Assembly (NCBI GenBank): GCA_036502295.1
Contig: DASXYU010000049.1
Span: 1-18,498, forward strand
Direction: 5' to 3'
Length of the DNA: 18,498 nt
Origin: DASXYU01 sp036502295
GTDB lineage: Bacteria; Actinomycetota; Actinomycetes; Mycobacteriales; Jatrophihabitantaceae
The notes under the pieces are model-generated. The model was not told the DNA's origin. It did not search any database and worked only from the letters and a program-made list of their open reading frames with translations. Both the position numbers and the translations under genes were made by a program. Below are positions 1 through 6,878 of the stretch, one piece after another (position 1 is the first letter of the stretch; each line of letters starts with the position of its first letter).

Positions 1-2
1 CG

Positions 3-317
3 GCCACCGAGACCGGCAGCGCGATGGGCTTCTACCAAGTCGTCCGCTACGTGGGCTTCTCCGCGGGCAGCGCCCTCACCGCCTCAGCCGTCGCCGCCCA
101 CGACACGCCCCAGGGCGCACCGACCGTCGGCGGCTACACCCTGGCCCTGTGGATCTCCGTGGCGATCTGTGTCATCGCCGCCGCCCTCGCCTACGTCCTA
201 CCAGCCCGCGACCGCACAACTGCCCCCACCGAACAACTGCCCGAAGACGAACTCCGGCAGCTCGAGCAGACCGAGGGCGAGGACTACCTGGCGATCAGGT
301 CGCAGCTACGCGCCTGA
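3..317 (+). CDS. MFS transporter, C-terminal part (5' end outside window)
   Basis: The reading frame is open from the first bases of the window and ends with TGA at 315-317, so only the last ~104 residues are visible. A GSAMGFYQ segment followed by RYVGFSAGSALTAS resembles the conserved region near transmembrane helices 9-11 of actinobacterial drug/metabolite exporters of the major facilitator superfamily. A final hydrophobic helix (LALWISVAICVIAAALAYVL) is followed by a charged cytoplasmic tail rich in Glu and Gln. The substrate cannot be told from this fragment. The 3' end overlaps by 12 bp, tail to tail, the convergent methyltransferase gene. The ATG at 24 is an internal methionine, not the start. 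Confidence 0.75.
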   Translation, partial: ATETGSAMGFYQVVRYVGFSAGSALTASAVAAHDTPQGAPTVGGYTLALWISVAICVIAAALAYVLPARDRTTAPTEQLPEDELRQLEQTEGEDYLAIRSQLRA

Positions 318-1631
318 CGCGTCGTGGAACAGCTCCGCGCGGGTCGGCGGCATGCCGCTGGCGCCGCGGGAAGCGGCCTTCACCGCGAGGATCTGATTCA
401 CGCCGATCCGGTTCGCCTCGAACGCGAGCGCCGAACCGGCCATGTAGAGCCGCCAGATCCGGGCGCGGGCCGCGCTGGTCTGGCGAACCGCCTCGTCCCA
501 ATCGCCTTCGAGGTTCGCGACCCATTCGCGCAGGGTGAGCGCGTAGTGCTCTCGCAGTGATTCGACGTCGCGAACCTCGAAACCGGCCGATTCGAGCGCA
601 TCGACCATCGTGCTCAGCGGTTGCAGCTCCCCGTCCGGAAAGACATAGCGATCGATGAAGGACGTGCGGGAGAACGTGGGACGGGGGCCGGGGCGTCGCG
701 AGATCGCGTGGTTGAGCAGCCGTCCCTGTGGGGCGAGCAGCTGATAGAGATCCGCCGAGTAGGTCGGAAGCATCGCCGCGCCGACGTGTTCGGCCATGCC
801 GATGCTGGAAATGGCGTCGAACGGGCCGTCCCGAACGTCGCGGTAGTCCTGTACCCGGATCTCCACCAGGTCCGCGACCCCTGCATCGGCCATGCGCTTG
901 GTGGCGTAGCTCGCCTGCTCCTGCGAGAGCGTCACCCCGACGACGCGTACGCCATAGGTTCGTGCGGCATGCAGCGCAAAGGTGCCCCAGCCGCAGCCGA
1001 CGTCCAGAACGCGCATTCCGGGGCGTAGTCCGAGCTTGCGCGCCACGAGATCGCACTTCGCGAACTGGGCCTGATCCAGGCCGAACTCAGCTCCGTACTC
1101 GCGTGACCAGTACGCACACGAGTAGGTCATCGATTCGCCGAGCACGATCCGGTAGAAACCGTTGCCGACGTCGTAGTGGTGTCCGATCGCCGCAGCGTCG
1201 CGGCGCTTGCTGTGCCGACGACCACGGAGCTTGGTCTCTTCGGCCGGGGGCTTGGGTGGCGGTCCGAGGACACCGAGTGTGAGCGTGCTTCGGACGATCG
1301 CAACCTTCGTCGCGTTGTTCACGGTGACACCGGGGCCGAGCTCTGGATCCGCGACCTTCTCGAGTGCGTCCAGCCCGGCGAAGAGGTCACCCTCGAAGTC
1401 GATGTCTCCGGAGACGTACGCCCTGGCGAAGCCGAGTTCGTTCGGTGCCCACAGCAGGCGGCGCAGCGCGCGACGATGCGCGATGACCAGTTGGAGCGGC
1501 GCGTCGGTATCGCCCAGCGTGCTGCCGTCCCAGCAGCGAACCCCGATCGGGAGCTGTGCTCCGAGCGCCGCGAGGACGAGCGGTTCCACGACCTGGGCCA
1601 CTGTCGGACGTGCTGACACGATCACCCTCAC
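306..1631 (-). CDS. Cyclopropane-fatty-acyl-phospholipid synthase family SAM methyltransferase
   Basis: The 441-residue product matches the Cfa/CMAS family, which transfers a methyl(ene) group from SAM to the double bond of unsaturated acyl chains in membrane phospholipids. An N-terminal ~130-residue region (PNELGFARAYVSGDIDFEGD) is the substrate-binding part seen in full-length Cfa and UfaA1-type proteins. The catalytic domain shows HHYDVGNGFY (151-160), the SAM-binding loop VLDVGCGWG (208-216), the GMAEHVG motif (278-284) and FIDRYVFPDGEL (325-336). In actinomycetes such enzymes make cyclopropane or 10-methyl (tuberculostearic-type) fatty acids; the sequence does not decide which, and no adjacent flavin reductase partner (BfaA-like) is seen. 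The start is a GTG at 1631; in-frame GTGs at 1625 and 1619 are alternatives and no strong Shine-Dalgarno separates them. Confidence 0.9.
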   Translation of the reverse strand: MRVIVSARPTVAQVVEPLVLAALGAQLPIGVRCWDGSTLGDTDAPLQLVIAHRRALRRLLWAPNELGFARAYVSGDIDFEGDLFAGLDALEKVADPELGPGVTVNNATKVAIVRSTLTLGVLGPPPKPPAEETKLRGRRHSKRRDAAAIGHHYDVGNGFYRIVLGESMTYSCAYWSREYGAEFGLDQAQFAKCDLVARKLGLRPGMRVLDVGCGWGTFALHAARTYGVRVVGVTLSQEQASYATKRMADAGVADLVEIRVQDYRDVRDGPFDAISSIGMAEHVGAAMLPTYSADLYQLLAPQGRLLNHAISRRPGPRPTFSRTSFIDRYVFPDGELQPLSTMVDALESAGFEVRDVESLREHYALTLREWVANLEGDWDEAVRQTSAARARIWRLYMAGSALAFEANRIGVNQILAVKAASRGASGMPPTRAELFHDASGA

Positions 1632-1707
1632 CCGCCATAAGGTCGATAGGAATCATTGGCGCCGGTGCTGCTGGCCGGATTGCGTATAGCGACAAGCCGC
1701 ACCGTCA

Positions 1708-1717
1708 GTTGATCAAC
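1708..1717. repeat. 10-bp perfect palindrome GTTGATCAAC
   Basis: GTTGATCAAC is fully self-complementary. It lies in the 96-bp gap between the end of the alcohol dehydrogenase gene and the start of the methyltransferase gene, both on the minus strand. It could be a small operator for the methyltransferase, but short palindromes arise by chance and no convincing promoter hexamer pair was found beside it. Confidence 0.25.
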
Positions 1718-1727
1718 CTTAGCCAGA

Positions 1728-2768
1728 TCACGGGCGGATCATCACCTTGAGCGCCTCACGCGCATCCATCGCCCGATACGCATCCGGAGTCTCGTCCAGT
1801 CCGACTGTGCGGTCGAAGACGAGTCCGGGATTGACCGTGCCGTCGAGGACGGCCGGCAGCAGCGACTCGATGTAGGCACGGACGGGCGCCGGACCTCCGG
1901 TGAGCGTCACGTTCGGACCGAAGAGTGGCCGGCCGACCGTCGCCTCCAGGTACTGGGGAGCGCCTACCCGGGAGATCACCCCTCCGGGACGAACGATGCC
2001 CAGCGCTTGTTCATACGCCGGCAGGTGGCCGACCGCCTCAAGCACCTTCGCAGCACCGTGGCCGCCGGTGAGTTCACGAACGCCTTCGATGCCCTCATCG
2101 CCGCGTGCGGCGACGACATCAGTGGCGCCGAAGGTGATCCCGAGGTCGGTGCGGTCCTTGTGCCGTCCCATCAGGATGATCCGCGCCGCGCCGAGTTGCT
2201 TGGCCGACAGCACCGCCATCAGTCCGACCGCGCCGTCACCGATGACTGCGACCGTGTCACCTGCTGAGACTCCGGCACGACTGGCGGCATGCCAGCCGGT
2301 GCCGTACACGTCCGACAACGTCAGTAACGAGGAGTACAGCGCCTCGTCGATGGGCGAGGGAACCTTCACCAGCGTGCCGTCCGCGAAGGGCACACGAACA
2401 GCTTCGGCCTGTCCACCGCCTGCGCCCAGGCGTGGGTCGTTCCAGAAGCCGCCGTGCTCGCAGGAGGTCTGCAAGCCCTCGCGGCAGAACTGGCAGGTGC
2501 CGTCGGAGATCGCGAAAGGCGCGATGACGAAGTCACCCTTGACCAACGTCTCCACCTCGGCGCCGACGTCCTCGACGGTGCCGATGAACTCGTGCCCCAT
2601 CGACGCGCCTTCGGCGGTGGCGGGCCGGTTGTGGAAAGGGTGTAGGTCGCTGCCGCAGACACAGGCTCGCGCGACGCGCACCAGAACATCGGTGGGTAAC
2701 TGGATGGACGGGTCAGGCACATCGATGACGCGGACGTCACCCGCGCCGTACATGTAGGTCGCTCGCAT
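1728..2768 (-). CDS. Zinc-dependent alcohol dehydrogenase (MDR superfamily)
   Basis: A 346-residue medium-chain dehydrogenase that oxidises an alcohol or reduces a carbonyl with NAD(P)(H). The catalytic zinc ligands are visible as Cys38 (ACVCGSDLH) and His59-Glu60 (GHEF). The Rossmann glycine motif is GDGAVG (177-182). The structural-zinc lobe has only three of four cysteines (Cys92, Cys95, Cys103); the first is replaced by Asp89 in SDGTCQFC. I recall this Asp variant in a recognised ADH subfamily, so the site may still bind zinc. I chose the ATG at 2768 because MRATYMYG matches where family members usually begin; a GTG at 2789 would add seven residues. Neither start has a clear Shine-Dalgarno. 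The gene is divergent from a decayed MmyB-type regulator. Substrate unknown. Confidence 0.88.
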   Translation of the reverse strand: MRATYMYGAGDVRVIDVPDPSIQLPTDVLVRVARACVCGSDLHPFHNRPATAEGASMGHEFIGTVEDVGAEVETLVKGDFVIAPFAISDGTCQFCREGLQTSCEHGGFWNDPRLGAGGGQAEAVRVPFADGTLVKVPSPIDEALYSSLLTLSDVYGTGWHAASRAGVSAGDTVAVIGDGAVGLMAVLSAKQLGAARIILMGRHKDRTDLGITFGATDVVAARGDEGIEGVRELTGGHGAAKVLEAVGHLPAYEQALGIVRPGGVISRVGAPQYLEATVGRPLFGPNVTLTGGPAPVRAYIESLLPAVLDGTVNPGLVFDRTVGLDETPDAYRAMDAREALKVMIRP

Positions 2769-2789
2769 GACACCAGTCAACCCGATCAC

Positions 2790-3150
2790 GCGCGTCTGCG
2801 GGAGTTCGTGCCGACGCAGGTACCGCAGTGCCTCCCGCCGACGGCCGTCGGCCGTAGCGTGGATCCCAGGGATGCGCCGCGAATGACCTCGGTCGCCCCT
2901 CTACTCGCCGCTGTACGAGCACGGCGGCCTGACGCCGAACAGTGCGCGATTCGTCTTGCTCATGATGTGCGCTATCACCCGGACCGGAACGAAGCGACTC
3001 CACCATCCGATCGTTGGCGAACTCACCCTCGACTTCGAAGACTTCGAGTTGCCCGGCGACGAAGGACGGTGCCTCAACCTCTACACCGCGCCCCCGGACA
3101 GCCCGTCCGAGCAGGCGCTGGCCCTGCTCGCCAGCTGGACCGCCCACGAA
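2790..3150 (+). pseudogene. Decayed XRE/MmyB-type transcriptional regulator
   Basis: Pieces of an XRE-HTH plus MmyB-like ligand-binding-domain regulator occur in family order but in shifting frames. LREFV starts near 2796. IPGMRRE (2863-2883), matching the PGLRREE segment of the HTH domain, is followed at once by a TGA at 2884. SPLYEHGG...NSARFV (about 2905-2955) precedes AHDVRYH in a different frame. After another shift comes the best-preserved part, RTGTKRLHHPIVGELTLDFE through ALALLASWTA (about 2983-3140), typical of the MmyB C-terminal domain. Most of the HTH and the middle of the protein are missing. Such regulators commonly sit divergent from the oxidoreductase they control, as this remnant does with the alcohol dehydrogenase. 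Exact boundaries are uncertain. Sequencing error could explain one shift but not the combined stop, shifts and deletions. Confidence 0.6.
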
Positions 3151-3275
3151 CGCGCCACCACCGCTCCATTGCGGAACTTTCAGCGCTCGAGGCACTCGAC
3201 CGTGGCGTTCGTCGAGGTCCCGAGCCCGAGGCGACCGCTCTCGAGACCTACGGACGCCCGATTCCTGAGGCGTGA
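3151..3275 (+). pseudogene. Unrecognised 3' coding remnant
   Basis: Directly after the MmyB-like remnant a different frame shows good codon bias: SIAELSALEALDRGVRRG through YGRPIPEA, ending in TGA at 3273-3275. A strong terminator-like hairpin follows eight bases later, as expected for a true gene end. The segment looks like the C-terminus of another protein whose upstream part is gone, or a replaced tail of the regulator. I do not recognise the family. Confidence 0.35.
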
Positions 3276-3283
3276 CCAGTCCG

Positions 3284-3327
3284 CAGGCGACTGTGGCCCC
3301 GCCCGAGGGCGGGGCCACAGTCGCCTG
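3284..3327. terminator. Perfect 20-bp hairpin, likely bidirectional terminator
   Basis: Arms 3284-3303 and 3308-3327 are perfectly complementary over 20 bp with a 4-nt loop (CGAG), and the stem is GC-rich. It lies between a plus-strand coding remnant ending at 3275 and the minus-strand protease gene ending at 3332, so it can stop transcription from both sides. There is no clear U-tract, which is common for actinobacterial terminators. Confidence 0.8.
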
Positions 3328-3331
3328 ATCG

Positions 3332-5347
3332 CTAGTGCCGTCTTCCCCCGCCGGCCGCGGCCGCAAGACCCTGCAGGAACTGTTGGCCGTTGGGCGTCCC
3401 GACGCCGGTCTCGTCGTCCCAACCGTGCGTGTCGTGCAAGGTGGAACTCTGCACGTCGATCGTCTGCAGCTTGAAGGTGTAGCCGCCGGAGGGATCGAGC
3501 AGGTTGGTGAAGTCGGTTCGCACCTGTGCCACCGGCTTGCTCGGGGCGACGATGTCGTGCACCGCCTTGCTGCCGACCAGCGAGTAGTACAGCGGGTTGA
3601 CGAAGCCGAGCGGGTGACGCGACGCGCCCTCCGCCACGGCCAGCACGCCGGCCATCAGCGGCGAGCTGAGGCTCGTCCCGCCGATGCGGTACTGATCCCA
3701 GTAGGTGCCGTCAGGAAAGACCTGGGTCTGCCCGACGATCATGCCGGTGTTGGGATCGCCGGGCATCGAGATGTCCGGCACCGCCCGCATCGGCGTGGAG
3801 CCGTAGTACTGCGAGACGGACTTCGGCACGTAACCCTTCTGGTAGAACGGCTGCGCGAAGAGCTGGCTGGTACCGCCACCACCGCCCGAGCTGTAGTTGC
3901 CCGGCAGTGCCGACCAGGACGTGCCTGACAGCGGCTGCGAGTATGCGCTCTGCCAGCCGTACTCACCGACCCACTGGCCGCGGTTGCCGATCTCGACGCT
4001 GGTGCCGCCGATACCCGTGGCATACGGCAGGTCAGCCGGGAACTCCGCCGTCTTGGACGCCAGATCAGTACCGCCGGACGTGTGGTCACCGCTGTCACCG
4101 GCGGAGAACTGCACGGTGATTCCGGTCAGCGCCGCCTCGGTGCTGAACTCCTGGTAGAAGGCGATGTAGTCCGTGCCGAGGTCGGCGACGTCGTCGATGC
4201 CGTCAGTCCACGAGTTGGTGATGATGTCGGCGACGTGGTTGTCGATCGTCGAAGCCCACGCGTCGTCCAGACCGGTCGAGCAGTCAGGCGCACCAACGTA
4301 GACGACCTTCGCTCCGGGCGCTGTGGCGTGCACGGCCTCGACGTCGAGGGTCTCCTCGCCGTACCAGCCGCTGGCGCCACACTCGTTCACCAGGTCGTAG
4401 TCGTTCGACCCCGGCACGATCTGACGGAACTGACCGGACTTGAACTGGGGCTGGTTGTGCACGCGGTTGTACTGCTGCGCATCGGCGAGGATCGTCGGCG
4501 CCGCATACGCGTCGGTGATGGCAACGGTGACGCCGCTGCCGTCCTTACCGCTGTTGATCGAGCTTGAGAGTCCGTAGGCGGACTGCAGCTGCGAGGGCGT
4601 GTAGCCGCAGACGGCATAGGGCTGCTTCTTGCCGTAGGCCGACGGCTTGTCGGTGGCGAGCTTCTGTCCGAAGTAGGACGAACACGGCTGCACGCCGTAG
4701 CGAGATCCTGCGGGTGGGCCAGGTTCGGTGTCGGAGGGAACCTTGAGTTCTTCGCCCTGGTCAACGCCGATGACACCCTTCACCGCGGAGACCACGGCCG
4801 TCGGCGCATCCGAGGGCAGCGACAGCACACCCGTGTTGGTGTGCACGGTGACGCCGTCCACCGAGTAGTTCGCCAGCGACGTGCCGAAGGTCTTCTCGAC
4901 CTGTGCCGCCGTGCCGCTGGCTGGAACGAAGAGTCCGCTCTGGTACGAGGTACCGAGGCTGAAGCCCTGGCCCTTCAGCCAGCTCTTGACCGCGTCGACG
5001 TCTGTCGAGGACGGTGCGTACTTCGCATTGAACTGATCATTGGTCAGCCACTGGCCATAGGACGCGCTCGACGGATCGGAAAGCTGCTGGATCTGCGCCT
5101 CGGCCGCCGATTGGTCGCGCAGTCCGAGCAGGATGCCGAAGCCGATCCTCGAGTTGGTCGGCGTGGCGCCGAGCTGCTTGCCCGAATGGAGCCACTTCGG
5201 CGAGCTTCCCGGCAGCACATGCCGATCGGCATGCGGTGCCGCACCGATCGCCTGCGGTGCCAGCACCAGAGCGGCGCAGGTGGCGCCGATCGTGGCGAGC
5301 ACCCCGATCAGCCCGCGCCGGGTACGGCGGGTGGGTGACCAATACAT
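3332..5347 (-). CDS. Secreted S53 family peptidase (sedolisin / pro-kumamolisin type)
   Basis: A 671-residue secreted serine-carboxyl peptidase that cleaves proteins at acidic pH outside the cell. A basic N-terminus (RRTRRG) and hydrophobic stretch 13-31 form a signal peptide with likely cleavage near residue 36; the twin arginines make Tat export possible but not proven. A pro-kumamolisin activation domain spans about 50-205. The catalytic domain shows Glu331 and Asp335 (EETLD), the oxyanion-hole Asp418 (SAGDSG) and the nucleophile Ser559 in GGTSLSSP. The C-terminal calcium-site region contains GWDDETGVGTPNG (642-654). All sedolisin active-site residues are present, so the enzyme should be functional. 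A strong AGGAGG at 5353-5358 lies 5 nt before the ATG. The gene stands alone, ending at a strong hairpin terminator. Confidence 0.95.
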   Translation of the reverse strand: MYWSPTRRTRRGLIGVLATIGATCAALVLAPQAIGAAPHADRHVLPGSSPKWLHSGKQLGATPTNSRIGFGILLGLRDQSAAEAQIQQLSDPSSASYGQWLTNDQFNAKYAPSSTDVDAVKSWLKGQGFSLGTSYQSGLFVPASGTAAQVEKTFGTSLANYSVDGVTVHTNTGVLSLPSDAPTAVVSAVKGVIGVDQGEELKVPSDTEPGPPAGSRYGVQPCSSYFGQKLATDKPSAYGKKQPYAVCGYTPSQLQSAYGLSSSINSGKDGSGVTVAITDAYAAPTILADAQQYNRVHNQPQFKSGQFRQIVPGSNDYDLVNECGASGWYGEETLDVEAVHATAPGAKVVYVGAPDCSTGLDDAWASTIDNHVADIITNSWTDGIDDVADLGTDYIAFYQEFSTEAALTGITVQFSAGDSGDHTSGGTDLASKTAEFPADLPYATGIGGTSVEIGNRGQWVGEYGWQSAYSQPLSGTSWSALPGNYSSGGGGGTSQLFAQPFYQKGYVPKSVSQYYGSTPMRAVPDISMPGDPNTGMIVGQTQVFPDGTYWDQYRIGGTSLSSPLMAGVLAVAEGASRHPLGFVNPLYYSLVGSKAVHDIVAPSKPVAQVRTDFTNLLDPSGGYTFKLQTIDVQSSTLHDTHGWDDETGVGTPNGQQFLQGLAAAAGGGRRH

Positions 5348-5563
5348 TCCGTCCTCCTGTGTGGAGTGAGTACCGAGATAGGCCCGTTAGCCAATCTCTG
5401 TAGTACTAGATATCACCCTTTTCCGGCGTAGCGACCTTTTCGGCATAAATTTCTCGGCTACCTCGCGAATCACCGGCGCTATCGAACGCGGGCATCGACG
5501 ACTCGCGAAGATGGCGACATATTGTCGCGATTCATTGATGCCCCGCCGAAGGCCGAACTACAC

Positions 5564-5593
5564 CTCCATTTCGAGGGCACGCTCGAGATGGAG
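5564..5593. repeat. 12-bp inverted repeat with 6-nt loop
   Basis: CTCCATTTCGAG (5564-5575) can pair with CTCGAGATGGAG (5582-5593) across GGCACG. Eleven pairs are Watson-Crick and one is a G-U wobble when transcribed in the plus direction. It abuts the tandem hairpin repeats, forming a three-hairpin cluster. Confidence 0.6.
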
Positions 5594-5644
5594 CGGTCGC
5601 CCGATGACGGGCGAGGTAGCGGTCGCCCGATGACGGGCGAGGTA
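5593..5644. repeat. Two tandem perfect 26-bp repeats, each forming a hairpin
   Basis: The 26-bp unit at 5593-5618 is repeated exactly at 5619-5644. Each copy contains the perfect hairpin TCGCCCG-ATGA-CGGGCGA, at 5597-5614 and 5623-5640. The array lies between the divergent protease and MCP/Cache genes, far from both start codons. It may be a protein-binding array, an insulating terminator pair or a recent slippage duplication; the sequence does not decide. Confidence 0.8.
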
Positions 5645-5692
5645 CATGAAGCGATGCACGCCACAGCGAGTGTTAATTCTTTGTATTAGAGG

Positions 5693-5720
5693 TGTCACAA
5701 CCCTCGTGCCGACCTAGGTT
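5693..5720 (+). promoter_or_regulatory. Candidate promoter of the MCP/Cache gene
   Basis: TGTCAC (5693-5698) and TAGGTT (5715-5720) are separated by 16 bp and resemble weak -35/-10 hexamers of an actinobacterial housekeeping promoter. Transcription would start near 5727, leaving a leader of about 130 nt before the gene at 5856. This is based on hexamer similarity only. Confidence 0.22.
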
Positions 5721-5855
5721 CATTCGAACTACAAGCCGTAGTGCTTAAGTCAATCTGCCGGGGGGCGTTCCGTCAGCGCGGACGCGAACTTCCTGCGGCG
5801 TCTTCCGGTTCCTGCTCCCCCACGAGCATTCCGCTACGCATCGAACGAGGACGCA

Positions 5856-6869
5856 ATGAGCAATGAAGTAGTGGCTGTCGCCCAGGAAGTCTCCGCGCTC
5901 ACCACCGAGAAGCTCGGTGAGATCCTGAAGATCGCGCAGATGACGAAGGTTCTCGCCATCAACGCCCGTGTCGAGGCCGCGCGTGCCGGCAAGAGCGGGG
6001 CGGGCTTCGCCGTCGTCGCCGACGAGGTCAAGGCCGTCTCGCAGAGCGTGCAGACGATCTCGGACGAGCTCGCCGCCGGTCTCGCCGAGCGGGTGAAGGT
6101 CCTCGACTCGGTCGGCACCCACATCGGCGGCAGCCGCCTCGCCGACCTCGCCCTCAACATGATCGACGTCATCGACCGCAACCTCTATGAGCGCTCCTGC
6201 GACGTGCGCTGGTGGGCCACCGACTCCGCTGTCGTGGGCGCCTGCACCGATCCCACCCGCGAGAACGTCTCCCACGCCGCCGAACGGCTCGGCGTCATCC
6301 TCGACTCCTACACGGTGTATCTCGACCTCTGGATCGTCGACATCCACGGCAACGTCGTCACCAACGCCCGGCCCCACCAGTACCCCCGCGCAGCGCACGC
6401 CTCTGTCGCCGACGCCGAGTGGTTCAAGCAGGCGATGAAGACCGAGGACGGCACCCAGTTCGTCGCAACCGACATCGAGAAGAACACCCACCTCGACGGT
6501 GCGCAGGTCGCCACCTACGCCACCGCGGTTCGCAAGGCCGGCCGCGCGGACGGCGAGATCATCGGCGTCCTCGGCATCTTCTTCGACTGGCAGCCGCAGG
6601 CGCGGGCCGTCGTGCAGGGCGTGCGACTCACCGATGCTGAGCGCGATCTCACCCGCTGCCTTCTCGTCGACCGCTCCGGCCGCGTGCTGGCGTCCTCCGA
6701 CGACCGGGGTCTGCTCACCGAGACCGTGAACTTCGCACCGGCGAAGGACCACGGCTATCACAGCCTCGTGAACGGCTCGATGTGTGGCTATGCGCTGACA
6801 CCGGGCTATGAGACCTATCCCGGCATGGGCTGGTACGGAGTAATCGTCCAGGAGACCGAAGCGGCCTGA
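5856..6869 (+). CDS. Soluble MCP-signalling-tip plus Cache-domain protein
   Basis: A 337-residue protein with no transmembrane segment or signal peptide. Residues 34-61 carry the hallmark of the MCP cytoplasmic hairpin tip (INARVEAARAG then GFAVVADEVKAVSQ), but only about 80 residues of coiled-coil are present instead of the usual ~250. Residues ~150-290 resemble a Cache/PAS-like sensor fold (YLDLWIVDIHGNVVTNARP, ADAEWF, GEIIGVLGIFFDWQ, LVDRSGRVLASS). The order is reversed relative to ordinary chemoreceptors, where the extracellular Cache domain comes first. It therefore looks like a cytoplasmic sensor that might bind a small ligand and partner with CheW/CheA-like proteins or simply dimerise. 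No other chemotaxis genes are in the window. GAGGA at 5847-5851 precedes the ATG by 4 nt. It is convergent with the crotonase gene, 9 bp away, with no obvious terminator between. Confidence 0.75.
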   Translation: MSNEVVAVAQEVSALTTEKLGEILKIAQMTKVLAINARVEAARAGKSGAGFAVVADEVKAVSQSVQTISDELAAGLAERVKVLDSVGTHIGGSRLADLALNMIDVIDRNLYERSCDVRWWATDSAVVGACTDPTRENVSHAAERLGVILDSYTVYLDLWIVDIHGNVVTNARPHQYPRAAHASVADAEWFKQAMKTEDGTQFVATDIEKNTHLDGAQVATYATAVRKAGRADGEIIGVLGIFFDWQPQARAVVQGVRLTDAERDLTRCLLVDRSGRVLASSDDRGLLTETVNFAPAKDHGYHSLVNGSMCGYALTPGYETYPGMGWYGVIVQETEAA

Positions 6870-6878
6870 GCGGACGAC

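Larger units (their letters stand above)
5348..5855. other. Gene-free 508-bp region between divergent genes
   Basis: No convincing protein gene is present. The region must hold the promoters of the protease (-) and of the MCP/Cache protein (+). It contains an AT-rich patch near 5400-5460 on the protease side, a cluster of three hairpins at 5564-5644 and a second AT-rich patch at about 5670-5690. The longest open frames inside it are short, run through the hairpin repeats and lack a ribosome binding site. Confidence 0.7.

Noticed and set aside
2956..3474. A single intact 172-residue gene on the plus strand
   Set aside because: Only its first ~60 residues match the MmyB domain; it then runs through the terminator hairpin and into the antisense of the protease gene, so it is part of a pseudogene.
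5593..5644. CRISPR array
   Set aside because: There are only two units in direct tandem with no spacer between them, so this is a tandem duplication.
5479..5664. Small minus-strand gene of 61 residues in the large intergenic region
   Set aside because: It is formed largely by the hairpin repeats, has no ribosome binding site and no recognisable features.
5745..6761. Long 338-residue open frame on the minus strand opposite the MCP/Cache gene
   Set aside because: It has the Val/Gly/Asp/Leu-rich composition of antisense frames in high-GC DNA and no recognisable domain or ribosome binding site, while the opposite strand encodes clear MCP and Cache motifs.
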